Counted from the first letter of the stretch, positions 23,941-32,560 are shown. The stretch is 55,692 nucleotides of DNA from a bacterium (GCA_019912885.1 JAIOHV010000201.1:1-55692), one strand, 5' to 3'. Translations and numbers: made by a program. The notes: generated by a model from the sequence alone, not told the origin.

Positions 23941-25013
23941 CGGCGCGCCGGCGGCCGATCCTTTTCGCCGTTATCGCCGCCGTGCTGGCGTTCGCGATGA
24001 TGAACGCCTTGGTCGCCGCGTTCGGGCTCCACGAAATTCCGGCCGAGGGAATATTCAAGGATCCGTTCGCCGTCGCCCTGGAGCTCTACCCGGGGTCTCA
24101 CGCTCCGTTTGCCGGCGACGAAAACCTGAACAACCTGGGATTGCGCGGCCCCGCCCCGCGCGTCGAAAAGCCGGCGGGGTCGTGGCGTCTGTTGTCGGTC
24201 GGCGACTCGACCACCTATGGCTATCGGGTTCCGCTCGCGGCGGCGTACACGACGCGGCTTGCGCGCCGGCTCGCGGCGCTCGGGCCGTGGGAGACGATCA
24301 ACGCCGGCGTTCCGGGGACGTCGATTTTGCAGCACCGTATCCTGTTCGATACGAAATGGCGTGCGTTTCGGGCGGATCTCGTGCTCGTTTACACGCAGCC
24401 GGCCGTCCTTGTGGAATTCGACGCCGCGCGGAAGGTCTTCGAGGCCGGTGGCGCATGGAGTCCCGCGCCGCCGTCGCGAGCGCGCCGTTTGTTGCGGCGC
24501 GTTCCCCTGTATGCCGCGATGAGAAATTTGCTGCGTGGCCCGCTGGCGCGCCGGCTCAAGACGCATCTCGAGCAGGCGGCCGAAGTCGGCCTCGACGCCG
24601 ACGATGAGCGACGCATGGCCGACACGTTCGCGCGCGACATCGAGGGGCTGGGGCGATCGATCCGCGAGTCCGGCGCGCGTCCGGTGTGGATCGTCCCCGC
24701 GTCCCGCACGCCCGCGAACCGCTTTGCGCAAACGGACCGGGTTCCGGCGCGGGAGGACGTCGTGGCGTTCATGCCGTATCTCGACCGGCTTTATGCGTAC
24801 GCGAGCCAAAACGGCGATCCGCTGGTCGATCCGCACGCGCGGATGGCCGAGGCAACGCGGCGGGGCGAGGACCCGTGGCAGGACGAGGTGCATCCGACCG
24901 CGCGCGGGCACGCGATCATGGCGGACGCGATCGCGCCGGTCGTCGAGGGTGCGGCGCGGGAGATCATGGACGCGCGGGGCGCCGGCGAGGCGCGCGATAC
25001 CGGACGCCCGTAG
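23937..25013 (+). CDS. Membrane-anchored GDSL/SGNH hydrolase, second of a tandem pair
   Basis: A 358-residue paralog of the preceding protein, starting at GTG 23937 inside the upstream TGA (GTGA). It shares the N-terminal helix, the GLHEIPAEGIFKDPFAVALEL segment pattern, SVGDSTTYG (nucleophile block), NAGVPGTSILQHRILFD and DEVHPTARGHAI. Conservation of all catalytic blocks in both copies argues that each is active. Divergence is spread over the middle helical region, where substrate specificity probably lies. The stop is 9 nt from the convergent smpB stop. Confidence 0.8.
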   Translation: MTARRRPILFAVIAAVLAFAMMNALVAAFGLHEIPAEGIFKDPFAVALELYPGSHAPFAGDENLNNLGLRGPAPRVEKPAGSWRLLSVGDSTTYGYRVPLAAAYTTRLARRLAALGPWETINAGVPGTSILQHRILFDTKWRAFRADLVLVYTQPAVLVEFDAARKVFEAGGAWSPAPPSRARRLLRRVPLYAAMRNLLRGPLARRLKTHLEQAAEVGLDADDERRMADTFARDIEGLGRSIRESGARPVWIVPASRTPANRFAQTDRVPAREDVVAFMPYLDRLYAYASQNGDPLVDPHARMAEATRRGEDPWQDEVHPTARGHAIMADAIAPVVEGAAREIMDARGAGEARDTGRP

Positions 25014-25021
25014 TCGCGCGG

Positions 25022-25480
25022 TCAGCCGCGGCGGCGGAGTTCCCGCTCGATCTCGCGACTGGCGTCCTTCTCGCGCATGGTTTCGCGCTTGTCGCCAAGC
25101 GACTTGCCCTTGGCGAGCCCGATTTTCAGTTTGGCGAGGCCCTTGGAGAAATACAGCGCCAGCGGCACGACGGTGTAGCCGCGTTCGCGCACGCGTTCGC
25201 CCCATTTCTTGATCTCACGCGCGCGCAGCAGCAGGCGGCGCTTTCGAAACGGTTCGTGATTGGCGATGTTGCCGTGGGAATAGGGGGGGATGTGCGCGCC
25301 CACAAGCCAGGCGCCGTCGTCGCGGAACTCCACGTAGCCCTCGGCGATGCTCGCCTTGCCCTCGCGCAGCGACTTCACCTCGGTGCCCGTCAGCGCGAGC
25401 CCCGCCTCGAGCTCCTCGAGGATGTGGTACTCGTGACGCGCGCGCCGGTTGCCCGCGATCATCTTTTCGCCTTCGGCCAT
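25022..25480 (-). CDS. smpB: SsrA-binding protein SmpB
   Basis: A 152-residue tmRNA-binding protein required for trans-translation, which rescues stalled ribosomes. Family features are intact: NRRARHEYHILEELEAGLALTGTEVKSLR, the core PYSHGNIANHEPFRKRRLLL, and the basic C-terminal tail KGKSLGDKRETMREKDASREI that mimics the anticodon arm. Length is normal. It is last in a tmk-holB-ricT-smpB series, 30 nt after ricT. The tmRNA gene itself is not in the window. Confidence 0.97.
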   Translation of the reverse strand: MAEGEKMIAGNRRARHEYHILEELEAGLALTGTEVKSLREGKASIAEGYVEFRDDGAWLVGAHIPPYSHGNIANHEPFRKRRLLLRAREIKKWGERVRERGYTVVPLALYFSKGLAKLKIGLAKGKSLGDKRETMREKDASREIERELRRRG

Positions 25481-25510
25481 GGCGATGCCCGAATCGAGCG
25501 ACGCCGCGCC

Positions 25511-26536
25511 TCAGCCGGCGGGCGCGTTCGACCCCGTATCGCCCGCGTCGCCGTTCGACGCGCCGCCGTTCGATTCCCCGTCACCGGTCGCGTCCGCATC
25601 GGCGCCGGATTCCGCGGTCGGCACGGCCGCCGCGCCCTTGGAGCTATCCGCGGCTTCGCCGTTGGCCGGCTCGGCGTCGCGCGCATCGGCTCCGGCGGGC
25701 GTCGTATCCGGCGTTTCGTTCCGGGGCTTTTTCGGCGTGGGCGGCGGCGGCGCGACGCGCTCCACGACATCCGGATCGCACGCCACTTCACCGCCGCCTT
25801 CCTCCAGATAGATGAACACCTTGCGCGCGATGGGATCGTGGCGCACCACGCGCCCAATGCCTTCGGGGCATTTGGCCCGCTTGCCGACCTTGGGCAACTC
25901 GCGCTTGAAATCCGTGTAAACCTCGTGCTCATAACGCAGGCAGCACTTGAGCCGGCCGCACACGCCGGAGATCTTTGAGTCGTTCAGGGCGAGGTTCTGG
26001 TCCTTGGCCATCTTCACGGATACGGGCGCGAAGCATTGCAGGAAGGTGGAGCAGCACAACGTGCGCCCGCAGACGCCGACGCCGGTCAGGAGCTTGGCGG
26101 CATCGCGCACCCCGATCTGCACCATCTCGATGCGCGTCCGGTATCGCTGGGCCAGCTCGCGGACCAGGTCGCGGAAATCGACACGGCCCTCGGCCGTGAA
26201 ATGGTAGATGATCTTGGTGCCGTCGAAGATGTATTCCGCGTGGATCACCTTCATCGGCAGCTCGCGCCGGCGGACGGCCTCGCGGCATGCGAGAAGGGAC
26301 TCGGCCTCGCGCTCGCGCATCCTTGTGCCGCGATCGATGTCGTCGCGCGTCGCGGCGCGCACCACGCGCGGAAGCTCCGCGGACTCGTTGTCCTCCTGGA
26401 TCTCGAACACCGTCGCCAGGCGCGGGCCGTGATCGTCGGGAACCACCAGCGTATCGTTTTTCGCGACGGCAAGGCCTCCGGAGTCGAAGGCGACCGGCCG
26501 GTTGCTTCCAGCGAATTTCACTTTCACCACATTCAT
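25511..26536 (-). CDS. ricT: RicT/PSP1-family regulatory iron-sulfur protein
   Basis: A 341-residue protein of the PSP1/RicT (YaaT) family. The conserved block includes the Cys clusters GVCGRTLCCSTFLQ and GVCGRLKCCLRYE, known in Bacillus RicT as part of the Fe-S-binding Y-complex that affects RNA processing. In Gram-negative relatives the role is less clear. A long acidic, Ala/Gly/Pro-rich low-complexity tail (about residues 250-341) is unusual for the family. Its ATG overlaps the holB stop by 4 nt, matching the common tmk-holB-ricT gene order. Confidence 0.9.
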   Translation of the reverse strand: MNVVKVKFAGSNRPVAFDSGGLAVAKNDTLVVPDDHGPRLATVFEIQEDNESAELPRVVRAATRDDIDRGTRMREREAESLLACREAVRRRELPMKVIHAEYIFDGTKIIYHFTAEGRVDFRDLVRELAQRYRTRIEMVQIGVRDAAKLLTGVGVCGRTLCCSTFLQCFAPVSVKMAKDQNLALNDSKISGVCGRLKCCLRYEHEVYTDFKRELPKVGKRAKCPEGIGRVVRHDPIARKVFIYLEEGGGEVACDPDVVERVAPPPPTPKKPRNETPDTTPAGADARDAEPANGEAADSSKGAAAVPTAESGADADATGDGESNGGASNGDAGDTGSNAPAG

Positions 26537-27558
26537 CGGGGCATCCTTCGTCCATAGTCCGAGCCGCGCGGCGACGCGAGCTCGAACAACATCGTCTCGA
26601 TCGCGAGTTGACGATTGACGTTTCTCGCGAGCAGTCGTTGCGTGTATGTCACCGCGCGCGACTTGCGCGCCAGGATCGCCGGCTCGAAACGGTCCGCGAA
26701 CGCGGCCGCTTCCCCGGCGAGGTCGGCGTGCGTCAATTCGCTTGCGGGAGCGCCGGCCAAGTGACGCATCGCGTCGGCGACAAACGTTTTTATCATATCG
26801 AGCGCGTTATCCACACCCTCCGGCCAATCCAACAGGATTTGCGCCAACGCGCGCGTGGCGCGGTCGCGTCCGGGTACGAGCGAAAAAAACACGCGGCCGA
26901 CCTCGCGCCGCGCGGCGAGAACCTCGTCAGGAATGGCCATCGCGCGGCCGATCGAGCCGCCGGAAAGCCGCGCGACGATCAGGGCGTCGTTGCGCGTCAG
27001 GCCTCGTTTATCGACGAGCACATCCGCCACCGCACCTGGCTCCGAGATGCCGAAGGCGATCATCTGGCAGCGCGAGCGGATCGTCGGCAACAACCGCTGC
27101 GGCGCCGAGGTGACGAGAATGAACAACGATCGCCCCGGCGGCTCCTCGAGCACCTTCAGAAAGGCGTTCGAAGCCGCGGGATTCATCCGCTCGGCCTCGC
27201 CAAGGACGAACGCTTTTCGATTGGCCTCGAACGGCGCGAGCGACGCGGCTTCGCGCATCTCGCGGATTTGATCGACCTTGACAAACGGTCCGTCGGGTCC
27301 GAACTCGAAAAAGTCCGCGTGGTTCCCGTCGCGCAGCTTGCGAAACACGGCGCTCGCGTCGCCGGGCGCCTCGCCGCGCTCGTGGCAGAAAAGGTCGGCG
27401 ACAAACGCTCGCGCAGCGGTCAACTTGCCCGCGCCCTCGGGGCCCGCGAACAGATACGCGCCGCCGACGCGATCGCTTGCGATGCTGCGTCGAAGGATGC
27501 CGACCGCGCGCGGCTGGCCGACGACGTCGTCGAGCGTCGGCCAGGCCTGGGCCGTCAC
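26533..27558 (-). CDS. holB: DNA polymerase III delta' subunit
   Basis: A 341-residue AAA+ clamp-loader subunit. It starts at GTG 27556-27558, overlapping the tmk stop. Features: VVGQPRAVGILRRSI, a Walker-A-like GPEGAGKLTAA, sensor region NAFLKVLEEPPGRSLFILVTSAPQRLLPTIRSRCQ with the SRC motif, and a C-terminal helical collar domain. The four-Cys zinc module of classical delta' subunits is reduced to a single FCHERG here. Delta' drives loading of the beta clamp. Coupling with tmk and ricT on both sides is seen in many bacteria. Confidence 0.92.
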   Translation of the reverse strand: MTAQAWPTLDDVVGQPRAVGILRRSIASDRVGGAYLFAGPEGAGKLTAARAFVADLFCHERGEAPGDASAVFRKLRDGNHADFFEFGPDGPFVKVDQIREMREAASLAPFEANRKAFVLGEAERMNPAASNAFLKVLEEPPGRSLFILVTSAPQRLLPTIRSRCQMIAFGISEPGAVADVLVDKRGLTRNDALIVARLSGGSIGRAMAIPDEVLAARREVGRVFFSLVPGRDRATRALAQILLDWPEGVDNALDMIKTFVADAMRHLAGAPASELTHADLAGEAAAFADRFEPAILARKSRAVTYTQRLLARNVNRQLAIETMLFELASPRGSDYGRRMPR

Positions 27559-28220
27559 GCCAAAACCCCGAGTCTCGCGGCGATGGGCGCCCACACGCGG
27601 GCGAACACGGTATCGGCGTCCGCGTTGGCGTCGATGAGGACCACGCGGTTCGTCTCGCGCGCGGCGATGTCGAGATACGCCCGGCGCACCGCCTCGTGAA
27701 ACGCGATCGCCTCGCGCTCGAAGCGGTCTTCCTTGTGCGCGTCGGGCAGGGTTTGTGCGCGAGCCCTGGCGCGGGCGAGGCCGGTCTCGGGCGAAAGATC
27801 GAGCAGAATGGTCAGGTCCGGCTCCGGGGCCGACAGCGCCATCGCGGACAGCTCGCGCACGTGGCCGGCGCCGTGGCCGCGCGCGACGCCCTGATAGGCC
27901 TCGGTCGCGTCGTGAAAACGGTCGCAAAGGACGATCCGCCCGGCGGCGAGCGCCGGCTCGATAACCTCATCCACGTGCTGCGCGCGGGACGCCAGATACA
28001 GCAGAAGCTCGGCGCGCGGCGCCAGATCGACGCTGCGCGCGTCAAGCAGGATCTCGCGGATGCGGTCGGCGATCGGGCATCCGCCGGGCTCGCGCGTGGC
28101 AACGACATCGCGGCCGGCGGCGCGAAGGCGCTGGGCGACACGGGCGATCTGCGTCGTCTTGCCCGAACCCTCGATGCCCTCGAATGTCACGAAAACGCCG
28201 CGCGCGCCCGCCTTGTCCAT
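27555..28220 (-). CDS. tmk: Thymidylate kinase
   Basis: A 221-residue P-loop kinase converting dTMP to dTDP with ATP. Motifs: P-loop GIEGSGKTT, the substrate loop TREPGG, DRF (base-binding), and a LID region rich in Arg (LARARARAQ). Length is typical. It is the first gene of the minus-strand set that continues through smpB. The 28221-28383 spacer upstream is purine-rich and holds no ORF. Confidence 0.96.
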   Translation of the reverse strand: MDKAGARGVFVTFEGIEGSGKTTQIARVAQRLRAAGRDVVATREPGGCPIADRIREILLDARSVDLAPRAELLLYLASRAQHVDEVIEPALAAGRIVLCDRFHDATEAYQGVARGHGAGHVRELSAMALSAPEPDLTILLDLSPETGLARARARAQTLPDAHKEDRFEREAIAFHEAVRRAYLDIAARETNRVVLIDANADADTVFARVWAPIAARLGVLA

Positions 28221-28383
28221 GCCGCTCCTCGCCCTGGTCGATCGAAGGGGAAGGGCATACTAAGGAGGCGTCGCGCGCCGGGCAACCGGGAGCGGGAAAA
28301 GACGGCGGGGAAAAAAGGAAAGAGGAAAGTGGGGCGCGGGCTCGGCGGTTTTACGAGGATCCGGCGGGCGAAAAATGGAGGTC

Positions 28384-28412
28384 TTGATACTTTTTTCGTT
28401 TCCCCTTAGATT
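28384..28412 (+). promoter_or_regulatory. Promoter of the first GCGC-terminal gene
   Basis: TTGATA (28384-28389), a 17-nt pyrimidine-rich spacer and TAGATT (28407-28412). The paralogous gene has a similar promoter at 29363-29391. Confidence 0.7.
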
Positions 28413-28499
28413 TACCCAACTTTTTGAGTGATCCGGCCGCGAGGGAGGGTCTTTCGGCGGGCCGATTCATCGAGAAATCCAATTGGGAGTATGGCGACA

Positions 28500-29225
28500 A
28501 TGAAAGCAATGCAAATCCTCATGGCGATGATCCTCGTCCTTCTCGTGGGATCGTTCTCCGTGGCCTTCGCGCAGGATGACGATACGGCCGCGGACGACGA
28601 CGCCGCGGATGACGACACGGCGGCGGATGACGACATGGACGACGACGCGGCCGACGATGACGATGACGATGACTTCTCGGCCGAAGTGACGTTCTCCAGC
28701 CCGACGGCGCTCGAAGCGGACTCCGAATACGAATTCGAGTTCTCCGTCGCGAACACGACGTCCGCGGATGTCGAAGGCAACCACTGGGTCTATCTGGTCG
28801 AGATGTTCATGCCCTCGCCCGACTACGTGATCGACAGCGCGAGCGTCCACACGCCCGATCCGCTGCATCCGTCCGACGGCGACTGGAACGCGCAGGTGAT
28901 CGAGGATGTCGACGGCACGCAGGGCATCCTTTGGGAGTTCAACAACATCGCGACGACCGCGATCAATGGCGACATCCAGGAAGGCGAGTCGCTTGACTTC
29001 TCCTTCATGGCGACGACCGACGCGGACGCGACGGACGGCTTCCCCTGGCGCGTCGTGGCCGATAGCGGCCTGTTCGACACCGGCGTCGCGGAAATCGGCG
29101 GCTCGGCGGACGACGACACCGACGACGACACCGACGGTGACGATGACGACGCGGCCGATGACGATACCGACGGGGAACCGAGCGGCGGCGACGATGACGA
29201 CGATGACGGCGGCTGCGGCTGCTAA
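28500..29225 (+). CDS. Secreted protein with Asp tracts at both ends and C-terminal GCGC (copy 1)
   Basis: A 241-residue protein. A Sec signal peptide ends AFA before QDDD; no lipobox. An Asp tract of about 45 residues leads into a beta-rich domain of about 120 residues (SPTALEADSEYEFEFSVANTTS, HWVYLVEMFMPSPDYV, DGFPWRVVADSGLF). A second Asp tract follows, then the terminal GGCGC. I do not recognise the domain. The ATG at 28500 has GGGAG at a proper distance; the ATG at 28491 is too close. It has its own promoter and terminator. A close paralog lies directly downstream. The end may be a sorting or cross-linking signal; that is inference. Confidence 0.8.
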   Translation: MKAMQILMAMILVLLVGSFSVAFAQDDDTAADDDAADDDTAADDDMDDDAADDDDDDDFSAEVTFSSPTALEADSEYEFEFSVANTTSADVEGNHWVYLVEMFMPSPDYVIDSASVHTPDPLHPSDGDWNAQVIEDVDGTQGILWEFNNIATTAINGDIQEGESLDFSFMATTDADATDGFPWRVVADSGLFDTGVAEIGGSADDDTDDDTDGDDDDAADDDTDGEPSGGDDDDDDGGCGC

Positions 29226-29279
29226 ATGAGGCTATCGTCCGCGCGTGTTGCGGGCGTAGGGTCAACGACAGTCCAAGGG

Positions 29280-29311
29280 GCGGGCGCGGCACAAGCCGCG
29301 CCCGCTTTGTT
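29280..29311 (+). terminator. Rho-independent terminator
   Basis: Perfect 11-bp GC stem (GCGGGCGCGGC, 29280-29290, with 29295-29305), a 4-nt ACAA loop and a short T-rich run (TTTGTT). It follows the first GCGC-terminal gene. Confidence 0.85.
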
Positions 29312-29362
29312 ATGGACGTGAGCGCCGGCGTGGGAAATTTATGAAACAGCCGGCCTTTTGTG

Positions 29363-29391
29363 TTGATATGCTTAAGGATTTCCGCTAAGTT
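29363..29391 (+). promoter_or_regulatory. Promoter of the second GCGC-terminal gene
   Basis: TTGATA (29363-29368), a 17-nt spacer and TAAGTT (29386-29391). The -35 is identical to that of copy 1, which suggests similar control. Confidence 0.7.
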
Positions 29392-29463
29392 CGCACGCAA
29401 GCGGCGCCGATTGGTCGCGGAATAGGGTGTCCTTCGGCACGGCGCCTTCGGAGGGAGCAATTT

Positions 29464-30138
29464 ATGACGCGCTTTTGGTTTGCGGGCCTTCTTGCCTGCC
29501 TGGCGATGATCGTCGCCGTCCCCGCTTTCGCGCAGGACGACGATACCGCCGCGGACGATGATGCCGCGGACGATGACGCCGCGGACGACGACGCCGCGGA
29601 CGATGACATCGGCGACGATGACGACGGCGCGGGCTTTACCGGCACGGTCGAATCGTCAAGCCCCGCGACGCTCGAATCGAACACGCAGTACGAGTTCAAC
29701 TTCCGCGTTTCCAACACGACGAGCCCAAACGTCGAGGGCCAGCACTGGATCTACCTCGTCGAGATCTTCATGCCGTCGCCGGATTACGTGCTCTCGAGCG
29801 ATCTCATGGTTCCGGACTCGGACCACGGCGGCGAGTGGGTCGCGGAAATCTTCGAGGACGAGATGAACATCCAGGGGATCAACTGGATGCACAACACCAC
29901 CGTGACGACCGCGTTCGTGGGCGACATCGAGGAAGGCGACTTCAAGGACTTCTCGTTCATCGCCACCACCGACGAGTTCGCGACGGACGGATTTGACTGG
30001 CGCCTTGTGGCCGATAGCGGATTCATGCAGACGGGCACCGCGTTCATCGGCGCCGACGATGCCGACGACGACACGGCCGACGGCGACGACGATGACGACG
30101 ACGATGATGACGATGACGACGACGGCTGCGGCTGCTAG
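29464..30138 (+). CDS. Secreted protein with Asp tracts at both ends and C-terminal GCGC (copy 2)
   Basis: A 224-residue paralog of the preceding protein. A signal peptide ends PAFA before QDDD, then a regular AADDD tract. The same beta-rich core follows (SPATLESNTQYEFNFRVSNTTS, HWIYLVEIFMPSPDYV, DGFDWRLVADSGFM). The end is an Asp run of about 13 residues and DGCGC. GGAGGG precedes the ATG. Core residues are conserved between copies while the Asp tracts differ in length, so the tracts evolve by repeat gain and loss. It has its own promoter and terminator. Function unknown. Confidence 0.8.
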   Translation: MTRFWFAGLLACLAMIVAVPAFAQDDDTAADDDAADDDAADDDAADDDIGDDDDGAGFTGTVESSSPATLESNTQYEFNFRVSNTTSPNVEGQHWIYLVEIFMPSPDYVLSSDLMVPDSDHGGEWVAEIFEDEMNIQGINWMHNTTVTTAFVGDIEEGDFKDFSFIATTDEFATDGFDWRLVADSGFMQTGTAFIGADDADDDTADGDDDDDDDDDDDDDGCGC

Positions 30139-30180
30139 ATAGGGCGACAGGCCGAAGTCCATCGCGGACGGAGATCAGGA

Positions 30181-30213
30181 ACGGGCGCGGCAAAAAAAGC
30201 CGCGCCCGTTTTG
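30181..30213 (+). terminator. Rho-independent terminator
   Basis: 11-bp stem (ACGGGCGCGGC, 30181-30191, with 30199-30209), an A7 loop and TTTT. The stem sequence is nearly the same as that of the terminator at 29280, consistent with duplication of the whole unit. Confidence 0.85.
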
Positions 30214-30265
30214 CATGGTGCGCATCGGCGCATATGGACGGAATAGACCGCGCCGACAGTTGGGA

Positions 30266-30364
30266 CGGGTGCCACACTTTTACCGGCCGCAGGCCGGGAA
30301 CGGTGTGCCGACAACGAAGGGCACACCTTTGACCTCGGGCGCTCGGTCAAAAGTGTGGCACCCG
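30266..30364. repeat. Nested palindromic element (about 100 bp)
   Basis: Outer 16-nt arms, CGGGTGCCACACTTTT (30266-30281) and its reverse complement (30349-30364), enclose an inner pair GGTGTGCC/GGCACACC (30302-30309, 30320-30327) and a small CCGGCCGCAGGCCGG hairpin. A MITE or REP-like non-coding element between the GCGC genes and purA. Confidence 0.75.
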
Positions 30365-30384
30365 CATTCCCAACTCCCCGATTC

Positions 30385-30425
30385 GAAATCAACCGTCACT
30401 CGTCACTCGACACTCGCCACTTCCT
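30385..30425. repeat. CGAGTGA-type short-period array
   Basis: CACTCGTCACTCGACACTCG followed by CCACTTCC, the reverse-strand form of the array at 11696-11764. Nothing else is recognisable in 30426-30519 apart from the purA ribosome binding site. Confidence 0.55.
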
Positions 30426-30519
30426 GTGACAGGATCAATCACCGGGCCGAATGGCGCGGCTTACCGCACGTTCGAAATCCCAAAAACGCAATCCCTGACA
30501 TCGGAAGGACACGGGACGC

Positions 30520-31812
30520 ATGCCCGCGGTCATCATTATCGGTACGCAGTGGGGCGACGAAGGCAAAGGCATGGTGGTCGATCTGTTCAGCGAGCAGGCC
30601 GACTTTCTGGTGCGTTATCAGGGCGGCAACAACGCCGGCCATACGGTCGTTGTCGGCGACGAAACGACGATCCTTCATCACATCCCGTCGGGCATCCTTC
30701 ACGACCGCGTGACGTGCGTCATCGGCGACGGCGTCGTCGTGAATCCGAAGGTGCTAATCGAGGAGATGGACCGCCTGATCGCGAAAGGCCGCCTGAAAGA
30801 CCCGGCGTCGCTTCTCATCTCCGACCGCGCGCACGTCATCATGCCGTGGCATATCGCGCTCGACGCCGCGGCCGAGGATCGCATGGGCGCCGGCAAGATC
30901 GGCACGACCGGACGCGGCATCGGCCCGGCCTACAAGAGCAAGATCGGCCGATATGGCCTTCGCTTCGGCGCGCTGATCGACAGGGAGACGCTCTCGCATC
31001 ACGTGCGCGAGGCGCTGCCCGAGGCGAACTTTTTGCTGACCGAGTACTACAAGCGCGACGCGCTCGACGCGGATGCGATCGTCGAGGAATACGGCGCGTA
31101 CGCCAAGCGCCTCGCACCGCACGCGGCGAACACGTATCGCGTTGTGGGCCGCGCGGTGCGCGAGAAAAAGAACGTGCTGTTCGAAGGCGCGCAAGGCACG
31201 ATGCTCGACATCGACCACGGCACGTACCCGTTTGTCACGAGCAGCAACACGGTCGCCGGCGGCGCGTGCACCGGCGGCGGCGTCGGTCCGCGATCCATCG
31301 ACAAGGTGCTCGGCGTCATGAAGACGTACACGACGCGCGTGGGCGGCGGGCCATTCCCGACCGAGCTGACGGACGACATCGGCGAACATCTGGTGCAAAA
31401 GGGCCACGAGTTCGGCAGCACCACCGGCCGGCGCCGGCGCTGCGGCTGGCTCGATCTGGTGGTGGTGCGTTACGCGGTGGAGCTGTCGGACATCACGGGC
31501 CTTGTCGTCACCAAGCTCGACGTGCTGGACGGGCTGCCGGAGCTGAAGGTGGCGGTCGGCTACGAGATCGACGGCAAAAATACCGACGAGATGCCCGCGG
31601 ACCTCGGCGCCCTCACGCGCGCGAAGCCGATCTATGAGACGCTGCCCGGCTGGACGGAAACGACGACGGAGATCACGCGGTACGAGGATCTGCCGGCAAA
31701 CGCGCGGAGCTACCTGGAATTTTGCGCGAAGTTCCTCGGTGTTTCGATCGACGTCATTTCGATCGGCCCCAAACGCAGCCAGACGGTCACGCTCGCCAAT
31801 CCGTTCGCGTGA
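30520..31812 (+). CDS. purA: Adenylosuccinate synthetase
   Basis: A 430-residue enzyme that forms adenylosuccinate from IMP, aspartate and GTP, the first committed step to AMP. Motifs: GTQWGDEGKGMVVD at the N-terminus (P-loop and catalytic Asp), NNAGHTVV, TTGRGIGPAYKSKIGRYGLR, EGAQGTMLDIDHGTYPFVTSSN, and TTGRRRRCGWLD. Length matches the family. GGAAGGAC precedes the ATG. Monocistronic between repeat-rich spacers. Confidence 0.97.
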   Translation: MPAVIIIGTQWGDEGKGMVVDLFSEQADFLVRYQGGNNAGHTVVVGDETTILHHIPSGILHDRVTCVIGDGVVVNPKVLIEEMDRLIAKGRLKDPASLLISDRAHVIMPWHIALDAAAEDRMGAGKIGTTGRGIGPAYKSKIGRYGLRFGALIDRETLSHHVREALPEANFLLTEYYKRDALDADAIVEEYGAYAKRLAPHAANTYRVVGRAVREKKNVLFEGAQGTMLDIDHGTYPFVTSSNTVAGGACTGGGVGPRSIDKVLGVMKTYTTRVGGGPFPTELTDDIGEHLVQKGHEFGSTTGRRRRCGWLDLVVVRYAVELSDITGLVVTKLDVLDGLPELKVAVGYEIDGKNTDEMPADLGALTRAKPIYETLPGWTETTTEITRYEDLPANARSYLEFCAKFLGVSIDVISIGPKRSQTVTLANPFA

Positions 31813-31842
31813 ATTTGTTCGCGCGGAGCCGCGGAGAACGCG

Positions 31843-32130
31843 GAGATGTCAGTGCCGCAAACGGAGGCCGCGATGTCAGTGCCGCAAACGCAGTCACGCC
31901 GAAGCGAAAGCGAAGGCGGACGGAGTGCGCGGTCGATACCGCCCAGGCATCGCCGCTCGTCCGCGATGTCAGTGCCGCAAACGGAGTCACGCCGAAGCGA
32001 AAGCGAAGGCGGACGGAGTGCGCGGTCGATACCGCCTCGGCATCGCCGCTCGTTCGCGATGTCAGGGCCGCAAACGGAGTCACGCCGAAGCGAAAGCGAA
32101 GGCGGACGGAGTGCGCGGTCTCGTACGCCA
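31843..32130. repeat. Three tandem copies of a 93-bp repeat
   Basis: GATGTCAGTGCCGCAAACG begins copies at 31872, 31965 and 32058 (exact 93-bp period, with a partial extra start at 31845). Each copy continues GAGTCACGCCGAAGCGAAAG, CGAAGGCGGACGGAGTGCGC and a GGTCGATACCGCC end. It is the reverse-orientation counterpart of 19424-19600. Stop-free in several frames but without ribosome binding sites, so probably non-coding. Confidence 0.85.
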
Positions 32131-32380
32131 ATCACAAACGCGGCCGCCCCGTTCGTGCCGCGAGCCGGCCGTTGCGAAACGCGGCATCGCATTCGAAGCA
32201 GGTGAGGACACCTGCGGTCCCGGGGAGTCGCCGCTCTCCTTGGCGGTCGATCGTGGTATTTGAAAGCGAATTGACGCAACGGACCATCGCCGAATCGCCT
32301 TGCCGCCAACGCGACGCCGCACCGTCGGCAACGCGCCAATCCTGTGCTATCGTTTTCGACGGACGTTAACCGGAGGCGCC
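32131..32380. other. Gene-free spacer
   Basis: About 250 bp between the 93-bp repeats and hicB. It holds a possible small hairpin (GCAGGTGAGGACACCTGC, 32199-32216) but no supported ORF, promoter or RNA. Confidence 0.4.
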
Positions 32381-32560
32381 ATGCTTTTTGATGTCACGTT
32401 GACCCGCGCCGAGGATGGCTGGATCGTCGCGGAATGCCCCGCGCTGCCCGGATGCGTTTCGCAGGGCAAGGACCAGAAGGAAGCTCTCGAAAATATCAAG
32501 GAAGCGATCGTCGGTTGGCTGTGGGCGGAAAACGAGAAAACGTGCGCGGGAATGAATTAG
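32381..32560 (+). CDS. HicB-like antitoxin, apparently orphan
   Basis: A 59-residue protein (MLFDVTLTRAEDGWIVAECPALPGCVSQGKD, then EALENIKEAIVGWLW) of the HicB-like antitoxin family with the typical single RNase-H-like half domain and no DNA-binding tail. GGAGG precedes the ATG. HicB proteins neutralise HicA mRNA interferases, normally encoded adjacent. No intact hicA follows; the downstream sequence runs directly into a REP-like repeat. Confidence 0.85.
   Translation: MLFDVTLTRAEDGWIVAECPALPGCVSQGKDQKEALENIKEAIVGWLWAENEKTCAGMN

Noticed and set aside
31843-32130. 93-bp tandem repeats as a CRISPR array
   Set aside because: Whole 93-bp units repeat without unique spacers, there are no cas genes, and the unit is far longer than a CRISPR repeat.
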